A stretch of DNA of 64,000 bases, from NCBI GenBank assembly GCA_036345935.2, contig JADWOT020001420.1:1-64000 (forward strand), in the 5' to 3' direction. The notes below the pieces were generated by a model. It saw nothing but the letters and a program-made list of their open reading frames with translations, ran no database searches and was not told where the DNA came from. The DNA is from Taenia hydatigena. Its lineage: Eukaryota > Platyhelminthes > Cestoda > Cyclophyllidea > Taeniidae. Position numbers and translations under genes: made by a program. Positions 23,461 through 34,959 of the stretch are shown piece by piece (the stretch's first letter is position 1; every line of letters starts with the position of its first letter).

Positions 23461-23524
23461 AGGTCAACTCAACAATTTGACCGCGATAAGCCCATGAGAG
23501 ACACAAAAGCACGGAGGTGTTCTC

Positions 23525-24330
23525 ATTATAAAAATGGTATTTAAAAGCAGGCAACAAAGAAGCGCCGAAGTGGCAATTTCAAACCAATAACTAATCCATT
23601 ACGCACCGATCGAAAAGAAGCGCAGTGTTGAAGACGCAGAAAAGTAGGCTAGAGCGCTACCACCAAGGCGCAAACCTCTGCAGAATGCCACGACAAATTC
23701 GCACAGCAAAAACAGGAGGCAACTAAGTTACCAATTCTCCTTTTTACTAATAAAACTCGAAACGGACCAAAAAAAGCCAAGTAAATGCCATGATGACCAT
23801 GCCACCACGCTACAAAAAAGCACTGCCCAGGTAGCGACTGCATCAATTCCGGCACCAACTTACACGGGAACTCCCAAGAGCAAGACAGGAGGCAACAGGC
23901 CGAGCAGTTCTCCGTTTCAAAGTAAAAACCTAAAAAGGATTCAAAAAGAGAGCCACGTTGGTGACGCGACAACACAAAGTGCCGCTCGATTACCAAGAAG
24001 TGCCCAGCTATAAAATGTGTCCGTTTCATCGCTATCTGAGTAGAAAGCTCGTCAAAGAAAAATCTAGATGCAGCCTTCAAAATTAAAAATTCAAAACGGA
24101 TTTAAAGACGCGCCGCATTGCAGCCGCCATGATAACAAGAGATGGACAAACAAAAAGTGCACCCGGGGGGCCAAAAACAGACTCGAGAGTACAACATAAA
24201 AAATACAAAAATCAACTGACTAAGCGGGTCTCGTACTTAACGCAAAAATTCAAAAAGCGATTTTTGAAAAAACCCAGCAGAAGCCAGAAAAACGCCGCCA
24301 ACCCCAATTCCAAAAAAGATTATTAAAACA
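23525..24330 (+). repeat. diverged tandem array, about five units of 155-175 bp
   Basis: Each unit repeats a pattern of a G/A-rich AAAAGGATTCAAAAAG-like block, (G)CGTTGGTGACGCGACAACAC or a variant, and a TACCAAGAAGTGCC-like block. The same landmarks occur in the ~178 bp repeats in the gypsy units of both arms (around 12.4, 15.2, 30.6 and 33.5 kb), so these are one repeat family. A basic 65-codon frame at 24129-24326 is a by-product of the A-rich units. Confidence 0.6.
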
Positions 24331-24689
24331 GAGAAGCACGTGAATGAGGTTAGTGAGGAGGAGACGGTTAAGATGAAGTAGGGAAGGAAGGGAGGGTGGT
24401 GGCATAAGTTACTGCTATTTTTTTACTATTCCCATCTGCGTTGGCCCTTTGACGTCTTCTGAACTATGTAGTGGAAGGTTGGGAGTTCACAGAGAGATTG
24501 GGCGGGAGGCTGTGAAAAGCGTATGCGAGTGTGTGTGATGGTTAGGTGTATGATTAATCCCTTATGGCTGGATCGGTGACACGAATTGTGAGATGGTTTT
24601 CTGAGGAGGCACACATCACCTGCCTCTGTGCTTTGCTTCAACATGCTCATTCGCCTACATAAAACACCTTCTTTACCAGCCTCTTAGCC
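24331..24689. other. no clear feature (possible gypsy RNase H side)
   Basis: Lies downstream of the minus-strand RT fragment, where RNase H would be expected. I see no aspartate motif and only weak resemblance. Confidence 0.3.
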
Positions 24690-24860
24690 ACTTTTCGCAG
24701 CGACAGGCAATCTTAGCCAAGTCTTTAGCGAAACGCTTGTAGTAATTTGTTAAGCTAAGGAAACTGCAGAGTTCTGTTTGGTTGGTTGGCGTTGGTCCAG
24801 ATCTCGCTTGTTTCGTGCGGTCTTAGGGAACTGCTATTTAATCTGACCAAACTCCATGTC
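24690..24860 (-). pseudogene. Ty3/gypsy reverse transcriptase fragment (connection region)
   Basis: On the minus strand, about 24798 to 24699 reads TNQTEL, then FLSLTNYYKRFAKDLAKIA, the conserved segment after the RT thumb in Ty3/gypsy elements (typically TNQTEL.SFLGLANYYRRF). The sequence just upstream resembles the same region in the palindrome arms (HG-W then a PK.R stretch). No complete domain is present. Confidence 0.7.
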
Positions 24861-25323
24861 TCACGAAGTTTACGGAGCGTTGTGGCACTTTGGAGTCTGG
24901 ACTACTTCGTATCTTCTAAAACTCATTCTCAGTCACGAATATTCCTATTCTTTGCTTCTTAACCCCATTAAGGGGTTAATGATTCCACGAAGTGGGAAGT
25001 TCTTCAAAGTGCTGTCAGCTGAACGGTCCTTTGCATGTAACCACGCTAGTCTTTTCCAACATACACGCAGTTACAGCTTAAAAGAGCAAACTCATGTTTC
25101 CCTCGTCATAATTTGTGTTTTCCTACAATAATTGTTATAGATCTTCAATGTTACCTCTTATTGTCAGGAATATAATTACCCTTTAGTGGTTAGTCCATCA
25201 ATTCGGCTGTCGTCTTCTTTCTCAAGCATAAAACGCGCATCCAGCGAAAATTGATCCTCAAAAGCCGTGATAATTTAAGATCACCGTCATACTGTAAAAT
25301 AATCGCCCAGACTAAGCACACAC

Positions 25324-25509
25324 TGTAGCGTCCCGAGACTCCCTCGAAGGCAAACGAAGGCAGAATGTTAGGGTAGAATATCTATATTCAGCGGACAGAG
25401 GGAGATAGACTGCTGGCATGGCCCGAAGGCCAGCCCACGCAGCTAGGGCAGTACGGTCACCCCTGTGACCTTGACCGAAACCAAGAGTTCCAACAAACAA
25501 AAAACTACA
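25324..25509 (+). mobile_element. solo-LTR-like element
   Basis: 186 bp from TGTAGCGTCCCGAG to AAAAAACTACA. Best-preserved copy of the family, with TGTAG/CTACA ends. Flanks (ACAC and AGCAC) give no convincing target duplication. A 62-codon minus-strand frame is incidental; it resembles the frame in the truncated copies only because the repeat is shared. Confidence 0.65.
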
Positions 25510-26132
25510 AGCACGAATCTAGTGACTCCCATTAACCGCAAGCCACACTTTCATGCAAATTCACATTTTCAGATATGCATGTCTTCGATAAATATAACTT
25601 CTTCATATGCGATATTCACATACCTGCGAAAAGCAAACATTTTGTCGTAACTGTTGCTTATACGCAGTCAACATTAGCACGTGCACATTAAAAGAATTAG
25701 GCATGAAGATAATATAATGGTAGAATGAATACCTTTAAGAGCTTTTTATATAAGTGCATGGTTATAATTTGGTGGCTTTATTTGTTATTGTAAGTAAGCC
25801 TTTTTTTTCCAAACAAAGCGAGAAATTCAAGAGGTGGAAAATATTTGTTTTGCTGGCGGAGGTTTGGATGTAATGCGTGAACCATTCAAATGTCCTGATA
25901 ATTTGGTAATGTGGATTTGCACTTGTTCAGGTGCCTCTTGAATTAAATTAATTTTCGCAGACAGTTGAATTTATGTCACGTAGGCTGTTGATAAATACGA
26001 ATAATTGCCCACCTTTGTTTGAATACATTGCTAGATTGAGTGCTATCACGGCTCGGTGGACGAGTGTTGCGTAGTTAACCAATTGTATTAGGTGCGAATC
26101 AGTTTGCTGTCCATCCAACACGTCGGGTGGAT
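25510..26132. other. no recognised gene (loop, right part)
   Basis: AT-rich sequence up to the inner palindrome boundary; nothing recognised. Confidence 0.5.
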
Positions 26133-26133
26133 A

Positions 26134-29100
26134 ACTGACGTTGTTGTTTATGGCCCTGCTCCTTGCATAGTTTTATTGTTTGTCGAGTGAACGGGTGTTA
26201 AATTCGCAGGCACTTGGTTTTATTGTTAATGATTTTGGCTTAAGGAGAGCATTGTGGGTGTATGGTAGGTTTGCGAGCCTGGGGAGATTCACCATCGTTC
26301 TTTCTGATCCTGCTCATGATTTTCGTTTTTTTGAAATAAATTACTGGTCATTTTGAGCCAGTGCATGTTTGATTAGGCTGGTTTTGGCTCATCAGCTGTG
26401 TTTCTTTGCGGCGTACTTCTAGAAATTGACAAAGCATTGACGTACGGTCCTTGCTGTTTTGGGTGTTGGACTCCCCAAGATATGCAATCACATTGACTTG
26501 AGTTCTGCTGACGTCAAGTGTCGCTAAATTTGTAAATGAGAACCGGAGGGGTTACTCCTTGCAGAACCGCTTCCACTTTGCCTTGAGACCCTGACAAAAG
26601 GAATGCTGAGCTTCAGCGATTTGACAATCGCATATCGCGATATCGGACTCTCCTCGGCCTGAATTCAAGTAAGATGGATTCTCGGTCGAGTGTATTGAAG
26701 GACTCTGCTCTGGTCTGAGAGACTTGTCGTAGAACGGAATCGCTTGACTGCCGAAAGACTGTCGGACTTGGGAGAATCGGGGAAGTTTTCTTGTAGCGAG
26801 CAATCAGGGCACCGTAACATATGCCAATATTGACGGGTAGGTTTTTTAAGTGGGCGATATGAAATGGGTATCTGGCCTCCTTCCTGGTGCATTTAGGCAG
26901 TCACCTTTGTGGGTGCAGCTTGGGAATCGTCAGCTGTAGAATGATCGGCTTCGCTGTCTATCCTGTGCTGTCTCCCAACTGCGAAAACTGGACACATTGA
27001 GTCTTTGTGCCAATCTCTGGATGGTGTCTTTCCCTCGGATGGGGTACACCGGAGATCTCAAATCTTTATCACTTTGCGCCTGCATTACTTGTGCAGAATT
27101 CCGGGCATTGTGAGTGATAGCCGCCAATCAGCGAGACCTGTTAAGGTGGCGCTGGCTGCTTTAATGTCTGTCTTGGAGGAGAAATTTGTCGCCACTTCTA
27201 CAGTCAGGATGACTAGTTGGTTACATGTTGGTAAGTGTGTGGCGTTAAGTGGCTAGGTGGTGGGGATGGAATTATTGACGACCACCCCAAAGTTGTTTGA
27301 GAGTGAGCCAGCATGATTGCACTTGGCTGCCTGTGAGCTGGTGGTTGGGGTATTGCCGAGCTGGGGTAGGGTATTGGGCTGCCACATAGACGCGATGTAG
27401 ATAGCGGTGGGTGGTGCGTCAGCAGTTTTTGATAGCCATTTGGGGGATTGGTTGTTTAGTCAAGATTGTCCGCGTAAGATCGTTATCTGGCTGGATTTCG
27501 ACTAATTCGTAGGCAGCCAGTGTTTGAGTCCCCGCTATCCCGAAGTGTGTGATCGCGGTTGCAAGTGCCGCGTGGTAACTTTAGACGTCATCGGGTTTGT
27601 GGCGTGGACGCAGATTTGTATGTGGGGCACCGTTGAGGTGGTGCAAATCAAGTGCATCTATTCCTTTGCAGCTGCCATGAGGAACAAGATGAATCCTGTG
27701 TGCATTCACCACTGCTGCTCACATTATTGCAGCATTCGTGTGTTGGTGTTCAAGCCCTTCAGCTAGGTGTTCTCTTTAAAGGAGTGGACAAGGTTGTGCT
27801 TGTCGAAACGTTGGCGCATTTTGATATTCTCCTTCTTTATAATTATTTCTCCACCCTTTTTTTTGCAATAAATTCATTTTAATGAACTGTTATTGGCATG
27901 CATGTGATGTTCACTGTCTTTGTGCGGGTGTGTTGAGCCATTCGGAAATAATGGTTTGGAGTGGAGTATCTGAAATGTGGGGCTGAAGGTGTAGTGAAGG
28001 GGTGGTAGTTTGAGCTTTTGTGGGTAAACGAGAGAAGACGGTGCTGCTGAGGTTTGATATGGCAGCAAGGCCCAATGCGAAGGGTACGACTACTAAAGGA
28101 AATAAAGGCCCGAATAGCACGCAGCAGACCCCTTGTCCGATGATTGAGAGTCTTTGCGGCCCGTAACTGCAATCACTACTTGCCCTTCGCTTTCCCAACT
28201 CCCTTAATGCTGGTCTGTACTATCCAAATGTGCACAGTAGCATGTTCCCCAACTCCACCATCCCAATTGCTCCCCCACTCATTCCAAGTAAATGGGGTGG
28301 ACCATTTGTTAACCATCCCTAACTGTTTGTCATTTGGGAAGGTACGCTGATGAGAACTTGTTTTGGATGGCACGAATAAACTCCGACTTGAAGGCGTTTG
28401 TCAACTATTTAGCCAGCTGGCTAGAAAAGAGCTGCTTCCCTCAACACCCAATCTTCGGTGTTCTTTTGCCTGGGGAGGTCGACAACGGGGAACTCAATGT
28501 CTGAGTGCAAAGGAAGCGTTATACTTGTCACTTCTGACCTCATACGCGCTATCCTCTCCACCTGTCGACAACTGTCCATCTGCGCGGCCGTTTACCCACC
28601 CACTCACACAATCAATCGCCCGTTCTCCTGCACACTACTACTTCTCCCTACGACCGCTGTAAATGTTGGTATCTCAATCTGACACACAAAGGCGATGATT
28701 TAAGCGCATCAAAGGTATTCATTGATGCGACTTGAAGAAAGAAGGAGAGAGGAGCCGGAAGAGGAGAATAATGGAACGCCGGAAGCAAGCTCACAGGTTC
28801 CCATCTCCATCTCAATTAATCGCACATCTGCAGCACGCACGGCCAAGCACTGGTTTGCCTCCCCACACGGCCTTGTTGACCTCATCAGTGGGATGAGCAA
28901 AGATGAAAGCAATGCACGACGTGATATTGAAAGTGGCCATTAACGCGTTCACACATCCGCCACAATCTCTCTCTCTCTCTGCATCCACCCTTCGGTTACA
29001 ACGCCCCCTTAGTGGGGGTATGGTCCTCAAATTTAAGGCATAGACTATGTACGTGCAGTGACGGTCTTGCGCTTCACGTGATCAGTGTGCGTGACAGGGG

Positions 29101-29300
29101 CCGCGAATGATGGTCCCTGAGAAGACCTTGAGCACACTGCGCATCTCACTCCGAACAGGCTCGTCTGTTCCAGCACTAATCGGCAACATGAAAAAAGGGT
29201 CGAAGTGCATTTGAAGGTTACTTTTGGCAAAAAATAAAGCTGATAGATTACTCCTGTCAATGTTCACACCCACAATGCTCAGAACTTGAATGTTCTGAGC
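26134..29300. other. inner 3.2 kb of the right arm, no recognised gene
   Basis: Mirror of 16621-19784. Lies 5' of the gypsy RT on its sense strand. Frames up to 99 codons, for example 28363-28662 (+), are present but unrecognised. Confidence 0.4.
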
Positions 29301-29689
29301 GCACATCCAAAAAAAGGAAGTAAAAACAAGTTGGTTGCGTTACTATAGGCAGTCAACAATGATGTTATATAGAGAACACAGGACACAAAACCCACAAAGG
29401 TGGTAACCCTTAATCAACAAATTTATAAAGTGTAAATGAGGAAGGGGAACAGGATGAAAAGAAGTCCATAAACTTTCCCACTCTTTAAAGATTTAAGTGC
29501 CATGATCTGTGCCGAGCACGGGCCAAGTATGAACTTCTAATGTGCAGGGAACAGACGAAGATGGGGAGTTGTACTGAGGTCAAGGGAACAGAAAAAGAAA
29601 GATGAGGAAAGGGAGAGAGAGAGAGAAAGAGAAAGGGAGACTTGAACTGCTTCTCCGGGAATGTGCAGTCTCTCCCAAGATCATTTCAC

Positions 29690-31240
29690 CTTGACAAAAT
29701 TTGACGCAGAGTGGGAGCAGAGGACCACCTTATCGGTCTCGAGCTTCGATTCGGTCATCTTGAGAAGAGTCGAGCACTTTAATCCAAGAAATTGACGCTT
29801 TCTTCAGCGCTGCGCAATCTTCACGGTGCGTGGATTCTTCGTCAGAGGAGAGGGCAGTCCCTAAAGACTGTACAAAGCAAGTGAACGCTTAATCAACGCC
29901 AACTAAACAGAGACAGTTTTGCAGTTTCACTGACTTGGCGAACTACTGCAGGCGCTCTGTTAATGGCTAAGATCGCTAGCTCCTGCAAAAAGTGATCAGA
30001 AAGCTGACAAAAAAGAAATTCAAGTGGGAGGCCGAGCATCATAAAGCGTCAGAAGAACTAGAATAAAAACTGCTCAGCACCGATCCAAGCCTTATTAAAC
30101 TTGGAGGCCGGCGCACTACCCTTCGCACTGGACGCAGACGCTAGTGGTGTAGCCATAATCGATGCACTTTTCCAAGGCGACAGAAAATAAAGAGAACCTG
30201 TCATCACCTACGCCAGTATCAGACTCGGCAACAAATGAGACAGAAGGGTGCAAAGGACCGTGAACTGTTCGCCACCCCCACAATGGTTAGACAATTCCAA
30301 CACTACCAGATAGCGAGACAGCACGCAGTGAGGGCAGATTTTTAAGCACTGACTTGCTTAGAAACAGTGGAGGAGATGGAATGTTCAGTTGTACAATGGC
30401 ACGAGGAACTGTAGCGCTATGTCTTTACAGTCTAGCACAGAAAAGGGGATTCATAGGACAATGCGAACGTATTCAGAATGATATCACTTCGTCAGTCTCT
30501 CTCAAGAGCTCCTCATAACAAACGCATCACGCGACTGTCTCAGCAGTTCTCCTTCGCAACACTGAAAAACGTGAAAGGATCTGAAAGGAGGAGAGGCGCG
30601 TTGGTGCCGCCCTGCTACCAGGTGGTGCTTACATACAGAATGCCCCCATTTCGTCACAGTCGCTCTCGAGAGCTCCCATATCATACGCAGCATGCGACTC
30701 AGCAGATCTCCGATTACCAATGGAAAATCGTAAAAGTCATTTAAAAGGAAGAGAGTCGCCTTAGTGCCGCGACAACACAGACAAACGCCCTACCACCAAG
30801 AGGTGCTCACAGACCGAATGCTTGCACTTTGTTACAATCTGACTCGAGATCTTCTTATTTGAACCACGGTTAGCCACAAGCTGAGGAGTTCTCATTCAAG
30901 TTTGATCTACTCATAAATGCACGAAATGAAGCTCAACTTTAGTGGCAAGCTCTCACGGCTTTCCTTTCTTTTCATTCCTTTAGAGAATATCACTCGAAAG
31001 TTAGACGGAAGCCTTAGCTAGTCAGACCCGTCGGACATTTGACAACGATGGAGTACATTTCGAGCACTGTGGACAAACACCATTCGGTTTGTAGTCATCA
31101 CAACGCAAAACCACACCAAACGTCACTCAAAATGCTCACTCGACAACTGGGAAGTACACTCAATGCGAGTCAATTTATTGAGTGGTCTAAGCACAGGTTC
31201 GTCGCAGACTACAACCGGCCGTATTCAACCATCAGGCAGC
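29690..31240 (+). pseudogene. Ty3/gypsy pol remnant (RT-RNase H-integrase), right arm unit 1
   Basis: In order on the plus strand: an RT segment with HLIGLELRFGHLEKS (29730s) and then FCSFTDLANYCRRSVNG (about 29920-29975), matching the FLGLANYYRRF region; RNase H with FALDADASGVAII (about 30120-30160; D of the catalytic DxD-S type) and VITYASIRLGN; then RELFA and RQFQHYQ; then VVQWHEEL and NANVF-like text where gypsy has the W-LxxL and NADALSR region; and an integrase tail after the repeat insert. Stops and frameshifts interrupt all domains. Known family: Ty3/gypsy LTR retrotransposon. No LTRs were identified for this element. Confidence 0.75.
30480..30850 (+). repeat. ~178 bp tandem repeats inside gypsy pol (right arm, unit 1)
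   Basis: About two units between the RNase H end and the integrase remnant. Shares GAGCTCC(T/C)(C/A)AT, GGAGAG(G)CGCG, GCCGC and GGTGCTTACA landmarks with the array in unit 2 and the loop array at 23525-24330. Confidence 0.6.
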
Positions 31241-31612
31241 AGCCCTAGTATTTTAGATCTCGGCAAATAAGGATAATCTTTGTAAAGGAGCATACAATGC
31301 AGGGGGTAGTCTTGCAAGCATTATGATGAAATCTAGCACTCAGCATTAGTAAAGAAAATTTGGATTTTACAAATAAATGACAGTCGACTAATAAGAGTCT
31401 TCATAATTTTCGGCTGGTTTAAAGAATAGAAAAAAAGACAACTGCCTAAGCTAAATTCCAGTGACTATTGATTAGCCAAATAAATGTTCAGTTTAACCCC
31501 GTCAGCGTGTATAATAGGAAAGGGAAGAGGACTTGCAGTTCGAACAAAGTTGACGTCGTAAAATCCCCTCTCCATCTTTTCCGCGAGACAACAACGAGCA
31601 AATGAACCACTT

Positions 31613-32035
31613 GTGCTCCACATTCCGCCATCGCATGAGGTCATTCGTCTCTACCATCTACAGTACCTGCACGCTCCATATCACACCGACGAACTGAAAC
31701 GTCACCAAATTCATAGCTTCAACGGAAGGCACAAAGGCAACAGAACCATTAGCATTAGTGTCCTCGATTTCAGAAGCGACAAAAGTAATCAGCAAGTCGG
31801 TGATACCATCTGCCTGTCACTCATCAACGCTGCCATGGATGTACGCTACCACCTAATACAAAAGGAGTACAAGGAAGTACAGTTGGCGGGCATGGGCTAT
31901 CAATGGAATGAGGAATTTGGCGAAATAGACGCACAATGGGAAAGGCGAGGTCAAGGATGCGGTGCTTCTGCGCCTCCACACAGGAGGCGTCACCCGCGCC
32001 AGCGCCAAGTGCAGCACTGCAGCAGCAGAAAGTGA
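31613..32035 (+). CDS. 140-codon ORF, function unknown (right arm unit 1)
   Basis: Mirror of 13886-14308. Sense strand of the element, downstream of integrase. Begins at a non-ATG codon in the reading used; the homologous ATG further upstream (in unit 2 at 34283) is cut off by a stop. Confidence 0.3.
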   Translation: MLHIPPSHEVIRLYHLQYLHAPYHTDELKRHQIHSFNGRHKGNRTISISVLDFRSDKSNQQVGDTICLSLINAAMDVRYHLIQKEYKEVQLAGMGYQWNEEFGEIDAQWERRGQGCGASAPPHRRRHPRQRQVQHCSSRK

Positions 32036-32499
32036 TTGGCATGTCGAGGAGACTGTTGGCGGCTATTCCAAGTTGACGGACTTGGTGATAATATTGCAGC
32101 AGGAAGTTCAAAGTTGTCAAGACGTGTCGCTTCAATCGTCACGTGTCGCACATCCAAAAAAAGAAGTAAAAACAAGTTGGTTGCGTTACTATCGGCAGTC
32201 AACAATGCTGTTTTTATAGAGGACACAAGACACAAACTCCACAACGGCGGTAACACTTAACCGATAAATAAAAAATGTAAATGAGGAAGGGGAGCAGAAT
32301 GAAAAGAAGTCCAGAGACTTGCCTACTCTTTAACGCTTTAACTGCCATGATCTGTGCCGAGCACGGGCCAAGCATGAACTTCTAATGTGCAGAGAACAGA
32401 CGAAGATGGGGATTTGTACTGAGGTCAAGGGAAAAAACATTAAAGATAAAGAAATGAAGAGGGAGACTTGAACTGCTTCTCCGGGCTTGTGCAGTCTGC

Positions 32500-34070
32500 C
32501 TCAAGCTCATTTCACCTTGACAAAATTTGACGCAGAGCTTCGAATCGGTCACCTTGAGAAGAGTCGATCACTTGAATCCAAGGAATTGACGCTTTCTTCA
32601 GCGCTGCGCAATCTTCATGGTGCGTGGATTCTTCGTCAGAGGAGAGGGCAGCCCCTAAAGACTGTATAAAGCAAGCGAACGCTTAATCAACGTCAACAAG
32701 CCAGACAGAGTTTCGCAGTTTCACTGGCTTGACGAACTACTGCAGGCGCTTTGTTAATGGATAAGATCGCTAGCTCCTGCATAAAGTGATCAGAAAGCTG
32801 ACAAAAAAGAAATTCAAGTGGGAGGCCGAGCATCATAAAGCGTCAGAAGAACTAGAATAAAAACTGTCCCGCACCGATCCAAGCCTTATCAAACTTGGAG
32901 GCCGGCGCACTACCCTTCGCACTGGATGCAGACTCTGGTGCTGTAGCCATAATCGATGCACTTTTCCAAGGCGACAAAAAATAAAGAGAACCTGTCATCA
33001 CCTAAGCCAGTATTAGACTCGGCAACAAATGAGACAGAAGGGTGCAAAGGACCATGAACTGTTCGCCACCCCACAATGATTAGACAATTCCAACACTACC
33101 AGATAGCGAGACAGCACGCAGTGAGGGCAGATTTTTAAGCACTGACTTGCTTAGAACAGTGGAGGAGATGGAATGTTCAGTTGTACAATGGTACGAGGAA
33201 CTGTAGCAATGTCTTTACAGTTCAGCACAGAAAAGGGGATTCATAGGACAATGCGAACGTATTCAGAATGATATCACTTCGTCAGTCTCCCTCAAGAGCT
33301 CCTCATAACAAACGCAGCAGGCGACTGTCACAGCAGTTCTCCTTTGCAACACTGAAAAAAGTGAAAGGATCTGAAAGGAGGAGAGACGCGTTGGTGCCGC
33401 GATAGCTCTGGCAAACGCCCTACTACCAGGTGGTGCTTACACAGAATGCTCCCATTTAGTCACAATCTCTCCCGAGAGCTCCTCATAAAAAAACCCAACA
33501 CGCGACTCACAGCAGATCACCGATTGTCAATAAAAAATCGTAAAAGTCATTTAAAAGGAAGAGAGTCGCCTCAGTGCCGCGACAACACAGGCAAACGCCA
33601 CACCACCAAGAGGTGCTCACAGACCGAATGCTTGCACTTTGCTACAATCTGGCTCGAAATCTTCTCATTTGAACCGCGGTTAGTCACAAGCTGAAGAATT
33701 CTCATTCAAGTTTGATCTACTTATAAATGCATAAAAAGAAGCTCAACTTTGGTGGCAAGTTCTCACGGCTTTCTTTTCTTGTCATTCCTTTAGCGAATAT
33801 CACTCGAAAGTTAGGCGGAAACCTTAACCAGTCGAACCCGTCACACATTTGACAACGACGAAGCACATTTCGCGTACTGTGGACAAACACCATTCGGTTT
33901 GTAGTCATCACACAGCGCAAAACCACATCAAACGTCACTTAAAATGCTCACTCGACAACTGGGAAGTACATGCAATGCGAGTCAATTTATTGAGTGGCCT
34001 AAGCACAGGTTCGTCGCAGACTACAACCGGCCGTATTCAACCATCAGGCAACAGTCTTAGTATTTTAAAA
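32500..34070 (+). pseudogene. Ty3/gypsy pol remnant (RT-RNase H-integrase), right arm unit 2
   Basis: Same order as in unit 1. RNase H: FALDADSGAVAIIDALFQGD around 32915-32970. Integrase: HHTAQNHIKRHLKCSLDNW around 33905-33960, which lines up with the YHP-NG-ERFHR-LK-AL segment near the third catalytic residue in gypsy integrases. The expected Glu is not recognisable, and stops and frameshifts run throughout. Clearly non-functional. Confidence 0.7.
33270..33670 (+). repeat. ~178 bp tandem repeats inside gypsy pol (right arm, unit 2)
   Basis: Unit starts near 33270 and 33446, with a partial third at about 33630. Spacing measured between the two CTCCCGAGAGCTCCTCAT-like and GAGAG(A/T)CGC landmarks is about 176-179 bp. 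Confidence 0.65.
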
Positions 34071-34282
34071 TCTTAGCTAATAAGGATAATCTTTATAAAG
34101 GCGGTAGTCTTGCAAGCATTATAATGAAATCTAGCACACAGCATTAGTAAAGAAAATTTGGGTTTTACAAATAAATGACAGTCGACTAATGAGAGTCTTC
34201 ATAATTTTTCGGCTAGTTTAAAGAATAGAAAAAAAGACAACTACCTAAGCTAAAGTTCAGTGACTATTGATTAGCCAAATAA

Positions 34283-34846
34283 ATGTTCAGTTTAGTCCCG
34301 TCAGCGTTTATAATAGGAAAGGAAAGAGAACTTGCAGTTCAAACAAAGTTGACGTCGCGAAATCCCTTCTCCATCTTTTCCGCAAGATCGCAACGAGCAA
34401 ATAAACCACTGGTGCTGCATATCCCGCCATCTCATGAGATCATTCGTTTCCACCATCTACAGCATCTGCAAGCTCCATATCACACTGACGAACTGCCACG
34501 TCACCAAATCCATAGCCTCAACGGAAGGCAAAAAGGCAACAGCGGTGGCACCACAACCACCAGCATTAGTGTCCTCGATTTCAGAAGCGACAAAATTAAT
34601 CAGCAAGTCGGTGGTACCATCTGCCTGCCACTCATCAACGCTGTCATGGATGTACGCCACCGCCTAATACAAAAGGAGTACAAAGAAGTGCAGTTGGCTG
34701 ACAAGAGCTATCAGTGGAATGAGGAATTTGGCGAAATAGGCGCACAATGGGGAAGGCGAGGTCAAGGATGCGGTGCTTCTGCGCCTCCACACAGGAGGCG
34801 TCACCCGCGCCAGCGCCATGTGCAGCACTGCAGCAGCAGAAAGTGA
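34283..34846 (+). CDS. 187-codon ORF, function unknown (right arm unit 2)
   Basis: Mirror of 11075-11638, differing by single substitutions only. See that entry for composition and reasoning. Confidence 0.35.
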   Translation: MFSLVPSAFIIGKERELAVQTKLTSRNPFSIFSARSQRANKPLVLHIPPSHEIIRFHHLQHLQAPYHTDELPRHQIHSLNGRQKGNSGGTTTTSISVLDFRSDKINQQVGGTICLPLINAVMDVRHRLIQKEYKEVQLADKSYQWNEEFGEIGAQWGRRGQGCGASAPPHRRRHPRQRHVQHCSSRK

Positions 34847-34959
34847 TTGGCATGTCGAGGAGACTGTTGGCGGCTATTCCAAGTTGACGGTCTTGTTGGT
34901 AATATTGCAGCAGGAAGCTCAAAGTTGTCAAGACGTGTCGCTTCAATTGTCATGTGTCG

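Larger units (their letters stand above)
19785..26132. other. single-copy loop of the giant palindrome
   Basis: 6,348 bp between the two arms. It contains the micro-exon gene (20647-23460), a diverged tandem repeat (23525-24330), a gypsy RT fragment (24690-24860, -) and a solo-LTR-like element (25324-25509). The sequences next to the two inner boundaries do not match each other. Confidence 0.9.
29301..32147 (+). repeat. tandem 2.8 kb gypsy-derived unit, copy 1 (right arm)
   Basis: Begins at GCACATCCAAAAAAAGGAAG and ends where that same motif starts the second unit at 32148. 2,847 bp. A more diverged relative of its first ~1 kb is at 45655-46545. Confidence 0.8.
32148..34959 (+). repeat. tandem 2.8 kb gypsy-derived unit, copy 2 (right arm)
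   Basis: 2,812 bp, directly follows copy 1. Ends at the GTGTCG motif at 34954-34959, after which the sequence becomes unique to the arm. Confidence 0.8.

Noticed and set aside
23525..24330. CRISPR array
   Set aside because: Units are long, diverged and without constant short repeats and unique spacers, and the DNA is clearly eukaryotic.
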